Shown piece after piece: positions 22,237-33,591 of a DNA stretch of 64,000 nt. The translations under genes were made by a program, and so were the position numbers. Each line of letters starts with the position of its first letter. The first letter of the stretch is position 1. Source of the stretch: Dentipellis sp. KUC8613 (taxonomy: Eukaryota > Basidiomycota > Agaricomycetes > Russulales > Hericiaceae); NCBI GenBank assembly GCA_002286715.1, contig NSJX01000015.1, positions 249,313 to 313,312 of the forward strand, given 5' to 3'. The notes below the pieces were generated by a model. The model was not told the DNA's origin and made no database searches. It saw only the letters and a program-made list of their open reading frames with translations.

Positions 22237-23399
22237 CAAAGTAACTCCTGCAAGTCCACGACAGCCCCATGTCCTAAGCTCACACCACGCCGTGCATCCT
22301 CAACAAAAACCCCAGAGTATACCAGTCCCTCTGTGGTGCCTTCCTGTATCCCATAATGAACCACATCTGCTTGTTCGGCAGGCGTATCCTTCGGGTCAAT
22401 GAGCGGCAGCTATCCGGATCACCGTTAACGTTGCTATCCACCCGAGAAGAGCAGTCTTCAGCACGTACCTTCAGCACACCGAAGTGGAAATCTCCCTGCC
22501 CTTCCGGGCCTTTAGCCACGCTGGTGTTGGGTATGGAGTGCGTCACCGCCGCAAGCGGCGACCCGTTCGTAGAATACAGTACCGCGAGCGTGAGTTTCGT
22601 CCAGTCCACGACCACGGCAAAGTTGTGCCACTCGTCAGGCGTGAAGGGCGCGATGAAGAGCTCTGTGAGGTCGTGCGAGCGGACCTTCAGCGCATGCGCC
22701 GTCTCGGACGGGGTTGTGTTGAATGGCGTGCCTGTGGGAAGCAGCCGGAGCGTCAGCGAGAGGACCCGGGGGTATATAATGAGTGGACGCACCGAGCTGC
22801 AACTCGAAGACATGCGACCCGTCATCAGGCTCGATCCATACGACCTGGTATTCGTGCCCGAACGACAGTCTCCTCGAATCATCCGCCTTCACGGAGAAAT
22901 GGAACACCGTAATTCCAGTCTCCAACTGTTCATCGAAAGCCGTCTGGTTCGCCGCGACGAACGGCGACGGTATGGACTGCGCAATGAGCTCCGTACGGCG
23001 GAATCCGAATTGCGGTGTGCTGGAACCTGGCGTGAAGACGGACGAGTTGTCGATCGTGATGCGAATAGACTGCTCTGGTGCCGTCCATAGTGGTGTGGAT
23101 GGCGTTGAAAAGCCAAGGAAGGAGGTGTACTGTATATACAACTGAGACTAGACTTCGAACCAGAATTCGACGGGACGCACATGGGTAGCAGGCTCAGTGC
23201 CTTTGACGGCGCTGAGGGAGGCTGTTCAGTCTTCACTGGTGTGGACAGGGCCGTGCACGTACGTGAGATAGGGCCCGCTCGATGCATTCAGTTGAGGAGC
23301 GTTATAGTCGAATCGGGCACGGCCATCATACAAAACAGGCGTCGCGCGAACCAACGACAACGATGCCACGGAAGCCCAGAAGAAACATCTCCACAGCAT
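22237..23399 (-). CDS. Secreted glycoside hydrolase family 131 protein (beta-glucanase)
   Basis: GH131 enzymes cleave beta-1,3/1,6- and beta-1,4-glucans; they occur in wood-decay fungi and other plant-associated fungi. Start MLWRCFFWASVASLSLVRAT at 23399 is a signal peptide. The next block is YDGRARFDYNAPQLN, then after two introns LWTAPEQSIRITIDNSSVF, TPQFGFRRTELIAQ and ITVFHFSVKADDSRRLSF. Further on come HEYQVVWIEPDDGSHVFELQ, FIAPFTPDEWHNFAVVVDW, QGDFHFGVLKLPL-like, and VVHYGIQEGTTEGLVYSGVF, ending DLQELL at 22237. Five or so introns; the one near 23155 removes an in-frame TAG. About 310 residues with no CBM seen, normal for single-domain GH131. It sits between RPAP1 and the partial RPAP1 copy. 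Confidence 0.88.
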
Positions 23400-23678
23400 C
23401 GTAACAAGCTATTGCAGACGCTCCGTTGGGCGAAGGGAGATGACCTCGACGAACGTCGAGCCAGAGACATTGAGTGGTCGCGATTAAGAGTTCTGCGGAG
23501 AAATCATGGCTTGTGGAGAATTCTCGGGTTGTTTGGTATGCGCACGGGGGAGCAAGAACTCACGGGTGATGTAGATAATACAAAGGTTTGGGTGATCCCA
23601 CATGCAATGCATCGCGCGAAGCAAACATCGTGCACGGCGGAGATTTGTGCCAATCGCCTGACCGCACAAGGCCATTAA

Positions 23679-24310
23679 TGGTCCAGCGTCGCGGGGATCT
23701 GCCTCGAAAAGTGCACAAACGTCGCCAGCAGAACCGCCAGGGATCGACAGAGCGCGTGAAATCGTGCAGGGAAGCCCTCGGCACAGATGGACAACCAGAC
23801 TCGGTGTAGCGTGGTATCGCCACTCGGCGTTGCGAGCAGATGAGCCGGCAGCTGGAAGGGTGACTCTGTCGGGCTCTCGGTGGTCGCATTTGGAGGGGGT
23901 ACCGGCCAAAGCCGCATCGCTCCCTACACACGCGGGTCTAGCGCGTGCCATTTCGGCATCTGGTTCGCTTCTCCGCCTGGCAGGTCATCCGAAGCACACC
24001 CATTACAGTCGCCACGCTACTCGCTCGCTCGCTCTCGCTAGCGTAGATGCCGTCCACCTGCGTGTGCTTCAGCCGATATTCATAGTGCATCCGGGGGTCA
24101 ATGAATAGGGAGAGGAGTGTGTGGGCAGTGGGGAAAAGACGGGAATAAGAGTGTAACTCTGAGGGAGAACACGTCTAGAATTTAGATCTGTTACGCACCA
24201 GATTCTTCAAAATTTGTTTCAGAACATCTTGGGTGCTGTTCAGAAGAGCCGGCCAAGTAATCCTAGAAAGTCGTTAGAAGAGATAAGTTATCTTAGATAC
24301 AGGATTGCCA
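23679..24310 (-). pseudogene. Partial, broken duplicate of RPAP1 with its 5' flank
   Basis: From 23679 to about 24090 the sequence follows the RPAP1 gene segment about 18955-19410, with scattered substitutions and gaps. In the minus-strand frame 23675-23917 it reads SPTESPFQLPAHLLAT ... HRVWLSICAEGFPARFHALC ... VHFSRQIPAT. The intact gene has SPTEPPFQLPFSLLAT ... HRLWSSIYAEGSPVYLHAFC ... VRFSRQIPAT. Next to it, 24110-24300 resembles the RPAP1 promoter side (21825-22020), including gtgtgggcagtggggaaa and the following cgtctagaa. The middle and the 5' exons are missing and frames are broken. It is a remnant of a segmental duplication with internal deletion. Retroposition is excluded because promoter DNA is included. 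Confidence 0.85.
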
Positions 24311-24469
24311 ATATCATGTTCGGTACATTTGAATATTCGGTATGGCAGTAGCCATATATTGAGATTGATAATACACATCGTATCTACTGCTTTCTAGACA
24401 CCACAAATAAGTTCAAGAGGAATATAAAGTACGACACCACTCACCACTTCTATTTGCCCTAAAGATCCG

Positions 24470-26247
24470 TCAATCAACAAGCAGGACACTGTCCAGCACC
24501 GAGAACCCTGCAGCCACCCCACCTTCATTGACCCCCTCCCCTTTCGTCCTCACCAGCCACCCAACCTCTGCCTTCTTCGCCACACCGCCCCTCCCCTCCC
24601 CGCCAAACAGCGCCCACCCGAATATGCCCAGCTCACTAACAACCTCCGCCCGCATGACGCCCGCCTCGCCCCCACCAGCACGCACCAGGTATCCACCGAC
24701 CCCGCGCGGGGGCTTGATGAGTTCCATAGCGATCCACGCGGCGCGCTCGCGTGCGGGAAGGGTATCAAGGAAAGGCGGGATCGCCTGCTTGTACACGTTG
24801 TTCCCGCCGCCCTCTCGCTGCGGCTTGAGCACCAGGTCCTGCGCTCGTGCCCGCGCGCACCGCGTGCCCGCCGGCTCGTCGTCCTTCCCCACGCCCTCCG
24901 CAGATGCGCCGGCGATCGGCACGTCGTCTGCGCTCGCGTCGAGTCCCCACATCCGGACCCAGCTCGCACGCACCTCCTCGATGTCTTCTGCGCGGTCCAG
25001 GAATCGCTCGAGCACGCCCGGACGTGTGAGCACCTCTTGGACTTTCTTCCCGCCTGCAAGTTGGAGAGCGAGAGACGGACATTGGATTGCGCGGGAGCGT
25101 TCGAGCAGGAGACGCGTATCGTAGACTTGGGGCGTTGGGTAGTCTGTCGGCGTGTAGCCCGCGCGGTAGTAGACTACAGAGATTTCGTGTGTGGCGGAAG
25201 ATGAGGGAATAGCGGGGAGAGGGGAGATGTGTAGAGTGCGTGTGGCGGACAGGTGCGCGTGTTCGGCCAGCTGAGCGAAGGTGCGGCGATGGACGTGAAT
25301 ATTATGTCTGAGGGGTTGTGTAAGGCAAACTGAAGACAACGGAAGAGAAGGAGAACATGCTTTTCGAGCAGTTCGTATTCAAGCAACCGCTGGTCGAATA
25401 TATTGCGTTCGTCCGGCTGCACAACAAATAAGATACTTGCTCTGTCTGATGGCCTCAATATGGAAAATTCTTGAGAGATTGCAGGGGCACGTACGAAGGA
25501 TTTCCGTACGCCGTGTGCGCTTCCGCCAGTCCTGCAGCCAGTACCGCGATAGTATCGTTCGGTGGGAAATTACCCGGCTGCAGCAAGGACGACGAGTCGA
25601 AATAGTGCGTCGTCGCCTGCAAATGCCTATATTATCCTTCAGCCGACGGCCTCAGCTCGTCCAAATACACCAAACGCACCGGTGCAGCTTCGACACCTGC
25701 TCCGACAGAGCTCCGAACGACGAGGAGATCGTATTGAACTCGACCTGCTTCAGCTCGATCTCTTTCGCACCTTCTGGTTGATGCAGAAGATAATCGGACC
25801 TGAAGAGTCCTAGATGCCATGTCTGTCCCACCTCAGTCTCTCTGATCTACCCTGGAGGACACGACGCACCTGTACCGGCCCCTCCTCACGCGAAGCTTTC
25901 CAAGCCTTCCACAGTGCGCCCGTGAACTCGTCTACCGCACCTGCGCCTGTGGGCCCGGTGCCCATCACCTCGTCGAGGAACGCGGTATCGAGCGCGACGC
26001 GCGCATAGAGATTGTTGTACGCCCGCTGGAGGCGTTGTGCGCGATGAAAGAGCACGCGGGGGATTGGTGTTGGGAAGAGCGAAAGGGGCGCATGGATCGC
26101 GGAGACTGGTGCGGGAGGTGGAGGCGTATTTGGCTCGTGGGGTGGCAGGTAGAGAAGAGAGTGCGCGAGCGCGTAGGTCGTAGCGAGCAATGTGAGATGC
26201 TCAAGTTGCTCGGGGGTTAGAGAAGGAGGCCATGATACGAAGCTCAT
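24470..26247 (-). CDS. GSH2: Glutathione synthetase
   Basis: ATP-dependent ligase joining gamma-glutamylcysteine and glycine, cytosolic. Start MSFVSWPPSLTPEQLEHL at 26247, stop at 24470, with about five exons. Motifs in order: LYARVALDTAFLDEVM; LFRSDYLLH then EIELKQVEFNTISSSFG; an AHTAYGNPS block; LFVVQPDERNIFDQRLLEYE; and YRAGYTPTDYP. Then come ERSRAIQCPSLALQLAGGKK and the glycine-rich ATP-binding loop KPQREGGGNNVYK. After that, MELIKPPRG, then a C-terminal ELGIFGWALFGG ... GWLVRTKGEG and GFSVLDSVLLVD. All eukaryotic GSH2 blocks are present, and the length of about 500 residues matches yeast GSH2. An insertion of charged residues before the glycine loop (about 24870-24930) is longer than usual. 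Confidence 0.94.
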
Positions 26248-26454
26248 CGTTGGCGTTGGATAGATGGTGGTATTGAAGAGAGAGAGAGATCAAAGGTGAA
26301 GCTTCACAAGATTGCGCGATCATTGTGTAGTGTAGTGTGATTACATTTTCGTTGTAGGGTCACTAGATTACTTACATATCAAGCTGTTGATTACGATCGC
26401 TACAACGACTCTACAATGACAACTATACAAAGCACCAATTCGACACATCGCGAT

Positions 26455-27687
26455 CTATACAGAGTCTGGGAACGTAATAACGTTGCGGAATTTTGGTTTG
26501 CCCGCTGCCATGTCCTCGTACGCTTCAATGAAGTCCTCCAATTTATACTCCTTCACCATCGCCTTGACATCTGCAAACGACGTCAGCATCGAGATTGTAG
26601 CAAAATTATGACAGCACTCACTGGCCAGCGTCGAGAACCTGACACAGGCTTCTGCATCTACCGCCGCGCCGCACGCCCACCCTCTCAGCGTCACTCGATT
26701 CATGTTCAAAAACGGATTGAAGACTTCGACGTTCCCGTCTGTCGCAGCACTCACAAGTGTCACGACACCGTATCGCGAAGCCGCAGGTATCACTGCAGAT
26801 ATCTGCTTCACCGACGGTGCCGTGCAGATGATCGCCTTCGCGCCCCCCAGCGCCTGCATGTACTCCGCGATGTTCGTTGTGCGGTAATCGATATACTCCG
26901 TAGCGCCGAGGGACTTCGCGAGTACCTCTTTATCCGAGCCGCCCGAGGCAGCGTAGACCTTGAACCCCATCTTTGACGCGTACTGAACAGCTAGGTGTCC
27001 GAGCCCACCGATGCCCTGGACAAGACAGATGTCCCCTGGCTTATGTGGAGAGGTGCGAAGCGCGTCAAAGACGGTCACCCCAGCACAGAGAAGAGGCGCG
27101 AGCTCGGCGTAGCTTGCGTTTTTGGTCGCATCCTCTGGGAGTGAGACTACCGCTACAATCAGCACTCTTTAGTGAGCACCAAGTGGATAGATAACTGAAG
27201 ATATGAGCACACACCTTCCTGCGGCGCGTACATGAACTCTGCGTGGCCCCCGTCCTGCGTGAAGCCGGTCACAGGCTGCTTCACGCACGCCGCAAAGTCG
27301 CCCTCCCTACACCGCACGCAGACTCCACAGTAGCCGCCGCTCCAGCCCACGCCGACAACCTGGCCGACTTGAAACCGCCCTTTTGGGTCGATGGCCGATC
27401 CAAGTGAGACGACGCGCCCGACGACCTCGTGCCCCGCAATGCGCGGGTATTGGATGCCTGGCCACATCCCGTCGAGGATGAAGTGGTCCGAGTTGCATAT
27501 GCCTGACGCGAGGACCTTCAGGAAGACTTCATTAGGTCCGGGATCGCGGGTAGGAATGGTAGTATGCGTCCAGCCCTGGTGGACGCCATGGCATACGACT
27601 GTTTTGATATCGTCAACCTACTTCTCCAGAAGACGGTCAGTAAGACCTACCGGCTTTGTATTCCTTTGGAAGTCCAGAAGTAGACAT
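26455..27687 (-). CDS. Zinc-dependent alcohol dehydrogenase (medium-chain, ADH family)
   Basis: Oxidises or reduces alcohols/aldehydes with NAD(P). Four exons: 27651-27687, about 27227-27598, about 26631-27146 and 26455-26571. The first splice gives MSTSGLPKEYKAVVCHG. Catalytic-zinc ligands sit in ICNSDHFILDG and RIAGHEVVGRV. Structural-zinc cysteines are in CGVCVRCREGDFAAC. The cofactor-binding GIGGLGHLAVQYASKMG is intact. The C-terminus is FRNVITFPDS, stop at 26455. About 350 residues, normal size. Substrate unknown. The 1.3 kb upstream has no gene, so the promoter could be long. Confidence 0.9.
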
Positions 27688-28966
27688 GGCGAGGTTGGGT
27701 GCTCGAGTCCGGAGGTTCTTGGTCTACTTCAACGAGACTTGGACATCTCCCTTATATACCCTCCTGAGGCTGGCCCTGCAATCATCAGAGCGCCAACCCT
27801 GCCGATCATACCTGTATGAGGGAACGGATGTCAGCACTTCTTGTCTCCAATATGATAAAGCACGATCCACAACGCACCTATCTCCGTTGCGGTTCCGGGT
27901 AATAGGAGTTATCCGCGAGCTGCGTTTCTTGGCACGATATCTACCTAAGGCGTGAGCGCTTGAGCATCTGGCCATGGGTGAGCGCTACCTGTGTCTGTAA
28001 AAACCGTTCGTGCCTTTGTCAGTGATGAGAAATATGACCCACTTTCAGCCGCCCATGGTCGGCGCCTCCGAGCCAGGTGGATACTGAGGCTAGAACTATG
28101 TAGCTGCGTCCGAACACCGAGCCCCAGGGAGACGTGTCGTGTTATTTCCATCTCTAAAATGATATCGCGGTTCTGTCGATCGTGAGCACTTTACCATGAT
28201 AAAGCTGCCCCTACAGCGTCTAATTATCGTATGGTGAAACCTCTGAAAGTCTGAAATACATTCGGCGCATTATAAAGAGGCAAACCCTTTTATTGCCAGG
28301 CGCTAGCCATCGTCCGATCTTCAATCTAGCTCATGAGATCTACATTGAGTCAGACTGCAGACTGCAGCGCTAGGTGTAGTTTTGAAGTCTTCTTTACAAG
28401 AAGAAATGTGGATCTTCAGGAGCAGGCGATGTCTGACATGCGCTACTACCGCAGGCATCTTTTCGCAAGTCACATATCTTTACCTAGGCAGAAACTCAAG
28501 GCCAGTTAACCCATTTACAGCCGGAAGGTGATAACTCACTAGAGGTAGTTTCGGTTGGATAGTGAACGTGAGTCGATAATGACGAAATATGCATAGACGA
28601 TTTGCTCGCTCTCAAACAATTAGTGAAATAGACGCCAATATCAAGCACTTACACAGGGGTCCTGCGTTCCTGCGAGTAGGACATGCCGCTCATCCGATTA
28701 GCCTGTGGTGGTCCGTCGCGACAAGTAACTTGCAGGAGGCTCGTAGAGTATCGCGGTACCAGTCAGACCCCGGACAGTGCTACTTTCGCAATATTACTTG
28801 GGCGGCGTCTTGCGCGCTCACTACCATCATCAAGGCTCGTTATGTGTCGAAAGCCCTACTTATTTGAACCTGTTCGCATGCGATTGACGTACAAACTCTA
28901 CCTGTGCACCCAACCAACCGTGCGCCCAACTGACACGCTACTCCTAGCCTAATTTGCAGCCGCAAG
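27688..28966. other. Intergenic, divergent promoter region
   Basis: About 1.28 kb between the divergently transcribed alcohol dehydrogenase and F-box genes. Open frames are short and have no family signal. I see no tRNA, repeat or transposon end here. Confidence 0.5.
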
Positions 28967-30503
28967 ATGTCCTATTCACTCCCCACCATTCCCGCCGAGC
29001 TGATCCAAGAAATCGCTTCGTATCTACCACACACGGCCGACATTATAACCTGTCGCTCAATATGCCGCGCGATGAGGAGCGGGTTATCGACAAACGCGCT
29101 CTTCAAACGCCGTTTGGTCTCCTCTGGATGGGATATCGCCGCATGGGAGGCTGAGGAGCGGGAAGATAGTACACCGGACGAGCGGTTGCAGCGATGGCTG
29201 GAGATCGACTTCGTGCACAATCGCGCGTTGGAGTTCCTTGAAGAAATACGCTCGTATGAATACATTCGACTGATGGCTACAGGTGCTGACCCGGCCGATT
29301 ACTTGACGGAGGCAAGTAGTGCTCGTGCACACAACAGTTTCGTGATCTAATTCAGTTTCGAACAGGTTTTTCCTTTCGTGCTCAAGATGGCAGAGTTGCT
29401 GCCATGCATTATCACGCACCATGGTGAGCACCAACACGACCCTTGCGTCTTCCTGAGTTTGACGGTGGAAAATCCAACCGCGATCTTGTTTTCAAGTGTC
29501 ACACAATATTGGCCGTCTCACGCAAGAGACCTATCACATGGTGTGGTTGACTATATTTCGTTTCCTGGACTCCGTCATGTTGGAGGGCAAGTTAGTTCCG
29601 ACCTTCCGGTTAGGGCGTCGCATCTATTCAACCATCGATGCCTTTACCCGTCTCGGCTTCTGCATCGCCGTCCTCATACCGCATTGTACGCCAGGCCACT
29701 GCTCTCACTCTACCCGAGCTCATGCATACGTCACATACTCAGGCTCCAGTAGTTTCCAAGACCCTATCCCTCGAATTGCCTTGTCTCCGGAATCCCATCC
29801 GCTAACGTTCCTAGACCCGCGAAGCCCCCGCTGCATGATGCAAGAAAACGAAATGTTATGGGTCTCCATGCGCGAACCTCCCTTCGAAATTGCGTCCGCG
29901 CGACGTCGAACTGCAGCCTGCTTCACCGCGATTTCCGTGCTCTACATCGCTATACTCGAATACCTCAGCGTTCAACAGCCAAATGCTACCTTCTCACCAC
30001 CGCCCCCCGTCATCCTGCCGAGAGGTGTTGGAGACTGGTCATTCAAGCTGCCTAAACAATTCGTGCTCTCGGATAACTGGGAGCGCCCCTGGCTGAGCAG
30101 GCAGTCGATGGCCGCATTACTCGACAAGATCACGGACGCCGGCTGCGCGTGGTGCGGATATTACAGCAGAGGATTCAACGCATCGCCACATGTCGATCCG
30201 CCCATGCTGTTCACGCTCCACCGCAAGTCCTCTGAAGACAATGGCACGGATATTCGTTTTGAGGGTACGGGACACGACAGGGTTGGGCCCTTCCGGATCG
30301 TCGGCACGGTCAATCTCGATGTCGGATCGGTTGGTGCTACCAAGCAGTACACCAATGCCAATATCTCGTGGGGGTGGACGGGGATCATCACTCCGTTCGG
30401 GATGGTGGGCAGGTGGGGACACTATGGCTACCATGGTTGGTGGTGGATTTGGCCGAAGGAATGGAGTAGCTCGATCTCCGCGCCACGGGATTCTGAGAAT
30501 TAA
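28967..30503 (+). CDS. F-box protein, basidiomycete type
   Basis: Likely a substrate adaptor of an SCF ubiquitin ligase. The N-terminus has an F-box: LPTIPAELIQEIASYLPH followed by CRSICRAMRSGLSTNALFKR. Exons are 28967-29311, 29366-29423 and 29497-30503. The first intron starts with GC rather than GT (gcaagt at 29312) and ends with cag at 29365; only this joint gives DYLTEVFPFVLKMAELLPC. The second joins HHVSHNIGRLTQETYHMVW. The C-terminal third has SFKLPKQFVLSDNWERPW, TDIRFEGTGHDRVGPF, WTGIITPFGMVGRWG and ends WWWIWPKEWS plus a short tail, typical of this basidiomycete class. No leucine-rich repeats are evident. An extra intron near 29690-29800 is possible. Confidence 0.82.
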
Positions 30504-30998
30504 TTCTGGTGAGATACTTCATGTTAAGCGTGCACATTGGAGTTCATACTCAATAATGCATCATTTTTACAGAGTGATACTGTATCACCGAGCCGCCGGA
30601 TCATAAGAGTCCGAATCGTGCTGCCCCAGTCGTGCCCGGAGGTGCCGAAGTTCCAAGCCGACAACCAATAGAGTTCATCATTGTGACCGCGTCAGACTGA
30701 TTTCCATGGACCTCTTCGACGTTACTTGTACTATTCTCGAATTGCAATCGCTCCTGACCAATGAGCGAAATCCGCCTAAGAGCAAGCTTCTCTGCGTATT
30801 TGAACGGCTACTCGAAGAGCCAGGGTGAAGGCTGCCCAGTGTCCAGTAGCTTTCACGAACCCTTTCCGGCTTGCCGACCATTTTCATGTCAAACAAATGG
30901 ATTGCTCGGTGTCTAGTGCTAACGCGACTGCTTCGTCTCCCCGGTTTCTAAATGGTCACATTAGCAAGGGGTACAGGAATATATTCACGGTCGATACG
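30504..30998. other. Convergent intergenic region
   Basis: About 495 bases between the F-box stop and the minus-strand membrane gene stop. No coding signal beyond short frames. Confidence 0.5.
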
Positions 30999-32603
30999 TC
31001 AGGCAGCCTCTCTGGCAATGACATTCGTGTCTACGTCACCCTTGACATCAATGTCTGGCGAGCCCTCCTGGCCTTCGGCCGCTGCCGAATCTGCAGCATA
31101 CATAGGGGGCCGCGGATAGCGAATCCCAGGCTGCAGCAGGTTGTTGATATTGGTGGGGCAGGTCATATCTTCGTGTGCACCCTCTATACCTTTTCCCAAG
31201 CCAACGCGAACAATGATCAGTACGGGAGCAATACCCTGTGCAGCTGTATGTCAGAGAATGCTGACAGCATGGGGGTGGGTTTCACGGACCATTATCTGTT
31301 GCATCGCATTATTGGGAATTGCCTAGTGTCCTGTTAGATCGTATAAAAGTCGAGCGGAAGGAAGAACTGACGACGTAAGTGGGAATACAGACATTGACGA
31401 TGATGAAAACCAGAAGCGAGACGGAGTATAACGCGCCAGACTCAATGCTGCAAGAAGTCAGAGGTAGTTCAATTTTGGAAAAAGCTACGCACATCATAAG
31501 TATCGTAGAGCGATATCGAATCCCGGCTCGCTTCCCGAGAGTCCGCTCGAATTCTCTAGTAGACCACCAGATGCGGATCACTGTAATCGATAGTCAATAT
31601 CCACAACCGTAGCACGAAGGACGTATCAAACACGCGCCGATGAGTACAGTCGTTATGATATTCGTCGCAAGGCCAAACGCAAAGCTGATTTCCGCGAGAA
31701 TATTATTCATGCGCTCAGCTTCGACCAACGTCGGATCACGATTTCCCGGAAGGGGAGGGACGAGTCGATACCGGAATATTTGAACGTCATAGTATATATC
31801 GACGAAGTTCAAGACTGGTGGAAATTTTTTGACGAGCTTGTTCTTTGGTTAAGTATGATAGAGCTCACCCGTCATTGCCAGAAGTCCTACGAGTGAGGGC
31901 ACTATGACCAGCTTCTTGCGGCCCCAGATGATGAGGCATCGGTATATCTAATCGAGTATTAGTGTCAGTTACTCGTGTCGTGTGACAAAAGAATATTTCC
32001 TACCAGCAATCCGTGGGCAATAATCCTGGAAAACATAATCAGCAAGCCCACATTCGCGCATCCGGCCAAGACACGTACTGAGCAACCGCCGACAGTGCGT
32101 CTTGCGTGGACAGAAGGATGTATGTGAACACCGGCTCATTGCTGCCGCCTTGCAAATGGCCATTCGAGCAGGAAAAAGACGTGAAGCCCGTGAAGTAGGT
32201 GCCGACGGTGAACTGCGGCGTTGCCAAGATCTTCACGAGGTCGAGGATCATGAACGTCGAACATAGGGCGAAGAGGGCTATGGTCGTGACTAGATGGTAT
32301 TTGTTGGGGCGTTTGCGGGTGAGCACGTAGATCGACCCGGCGAATAGCCCCGCATAAAGGCCTAACGAACAATGTGTGATGAAGTATCATCGGAGGTAGA
32401 CAGGCTCCTTACCATATAGAAATGTCTCAACCTAATGAAATTTCGAAGTTGTTACTTGAGAAAGAAGATCCAGCTTCCTAGGTGCTTACCCAGAGACTTG
32501 CGATTCGAGCCTGTGTGTCAAAAAAAATCCTGAAGTCAGTCGCGCCGTCGCAGACTGTAGCCATAGATATTCGACGCACCCTGAAGAATTCTTCACCACA
32601 CAT
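30999..32603 (-). CDS. Multi-pass membrane protein, MCG/GIAPTLIIVRVG family, copy 2
   Basis: Start ATG at 32603 encodes MCGEEFFR, a tiny first exon. Exons ARIASLW and VETFLYG follow, then LYAGLFAGSIYVLTRKRPNK with helix TIALFALCSTFMILDLVKIL. Next come a Cys/Ser-rich loop, LLSTQDALSAVAQYVS, the IYRC..IWG block near 31930, FVDIYYDVQIF, and AFGLATNIITTVLI. The last part is IRIWWSTREFERTLGKRAGI, IESGALYSVSLLVFIIVNVC, the final GIAPVLIIVRVGLGKG near 31240-31180, and a hydrophilic tail ending REAA at 30999. It is closest to copy 4 (46256-47928), which shares MCGEEFFR, VETFLYG and RTLG(K/R)R. About ten exons; internal limits are approximate. Function unknown. Confidence 0.78.
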
Positions 32604-33591
32604 AATCCACGAATGAGCGGGGGCGCGGGGTATGACAATGAGCGACAAACTGATTGGTGCATCATTCTTATAAACTACAAAACTAGCGAATGTGGTGCTC
32701 GTCGGGACGTTCGCGGAAGTCGTAGTGTCGAGTGTTCGGCATCTCAGTAGGAATCGGCAACTGCCAGAGCGGAGCTCCGTAGCCCGAGGGCGTCTGCAGT
32801 CCTGAATGCAGCGTAGATCGGGACCTCCCGCAGTGTTTGCAGTCCACGCGCGGGGGCTTTTCGGAAATTCCGGACAGCCAGCTACTCGACGAGGCAGAGG
32901 CGCGACGTGTTCTGTGGAGGTTGTCAATGTCACGCCGGTGGAAATTATACCTCAATGGATTGCGGCGGCCAGTCCGACCACGAATTCCTATTGAGTCCCC
33001 AAAGATAAGAACTGTGGCGTCTCTAGCTCAAGTACGAATGACTCAGGAACAATTGGCGTGTCAAGACCACTCGAGTCTTCGAAGGTGAACGTAAAGACTC
33101 ACCGGTGACTAGTCTTGCCCTAGCCCCCGTGGCATTTCCGTTGCCTCCCCACATGGTCGTCGATGTTATCGATACCCATGTCGGGTGTTTTAACCTGACA
33201 CCCTACCACGGCAGCAATGCTTGGTTGTCTATGAAAGACCGATCTGTTTGTTTTGGACTTACGTCAATCACGGCGTTCCTTCCCACCCGACGCGCCTACG
33301 AGTAAAAATGTGAGTGTACCCCATAGCAACTCGGCCATCAGGGCGGAAGCTTCTCTGTCCAACTCTGACTCCTTCATCGTCTATAGAAGGATAAATAGCC
33401 TTGGGTCGGTCGGTCCGATGCTCCAGTGCGGTGCAGACCAACTATACCAACCAGGCAGCAAGCATAGGCTGCGCGTTCGGGGCCCGAGGGTCAAGAAATG
33501 TTGATCAGCTGGCTGCTACTGGGCCGCAAAAATATCATTGTCAGAGCAGGAATGCAGCGCGAAACATAAATAAACGACACAACACGACACG
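32604..33591. other. Intergenic between two membrane-family copies
   Basis: About 990 bases. Short open frames on both strands, none with family motifs. It should contain the promoter of copy 2 and the 3' end of copy 3. Confidence 0.45.

Noticed and set aside
23484..23951. 155-codon minus-strand frame as a separate gene
   Set aside because: It is a wrong-frame reading across the RPAP1 remnant. The true homology is in another frame (23675-23917).
27616..27651. Apparent frameshift in the first intron of the alcohol dehydrogenase
   Set aside because: Using the acceptor aaaacag just before tcgtatgcc restores YKAVVCHG, so the gene is intact.
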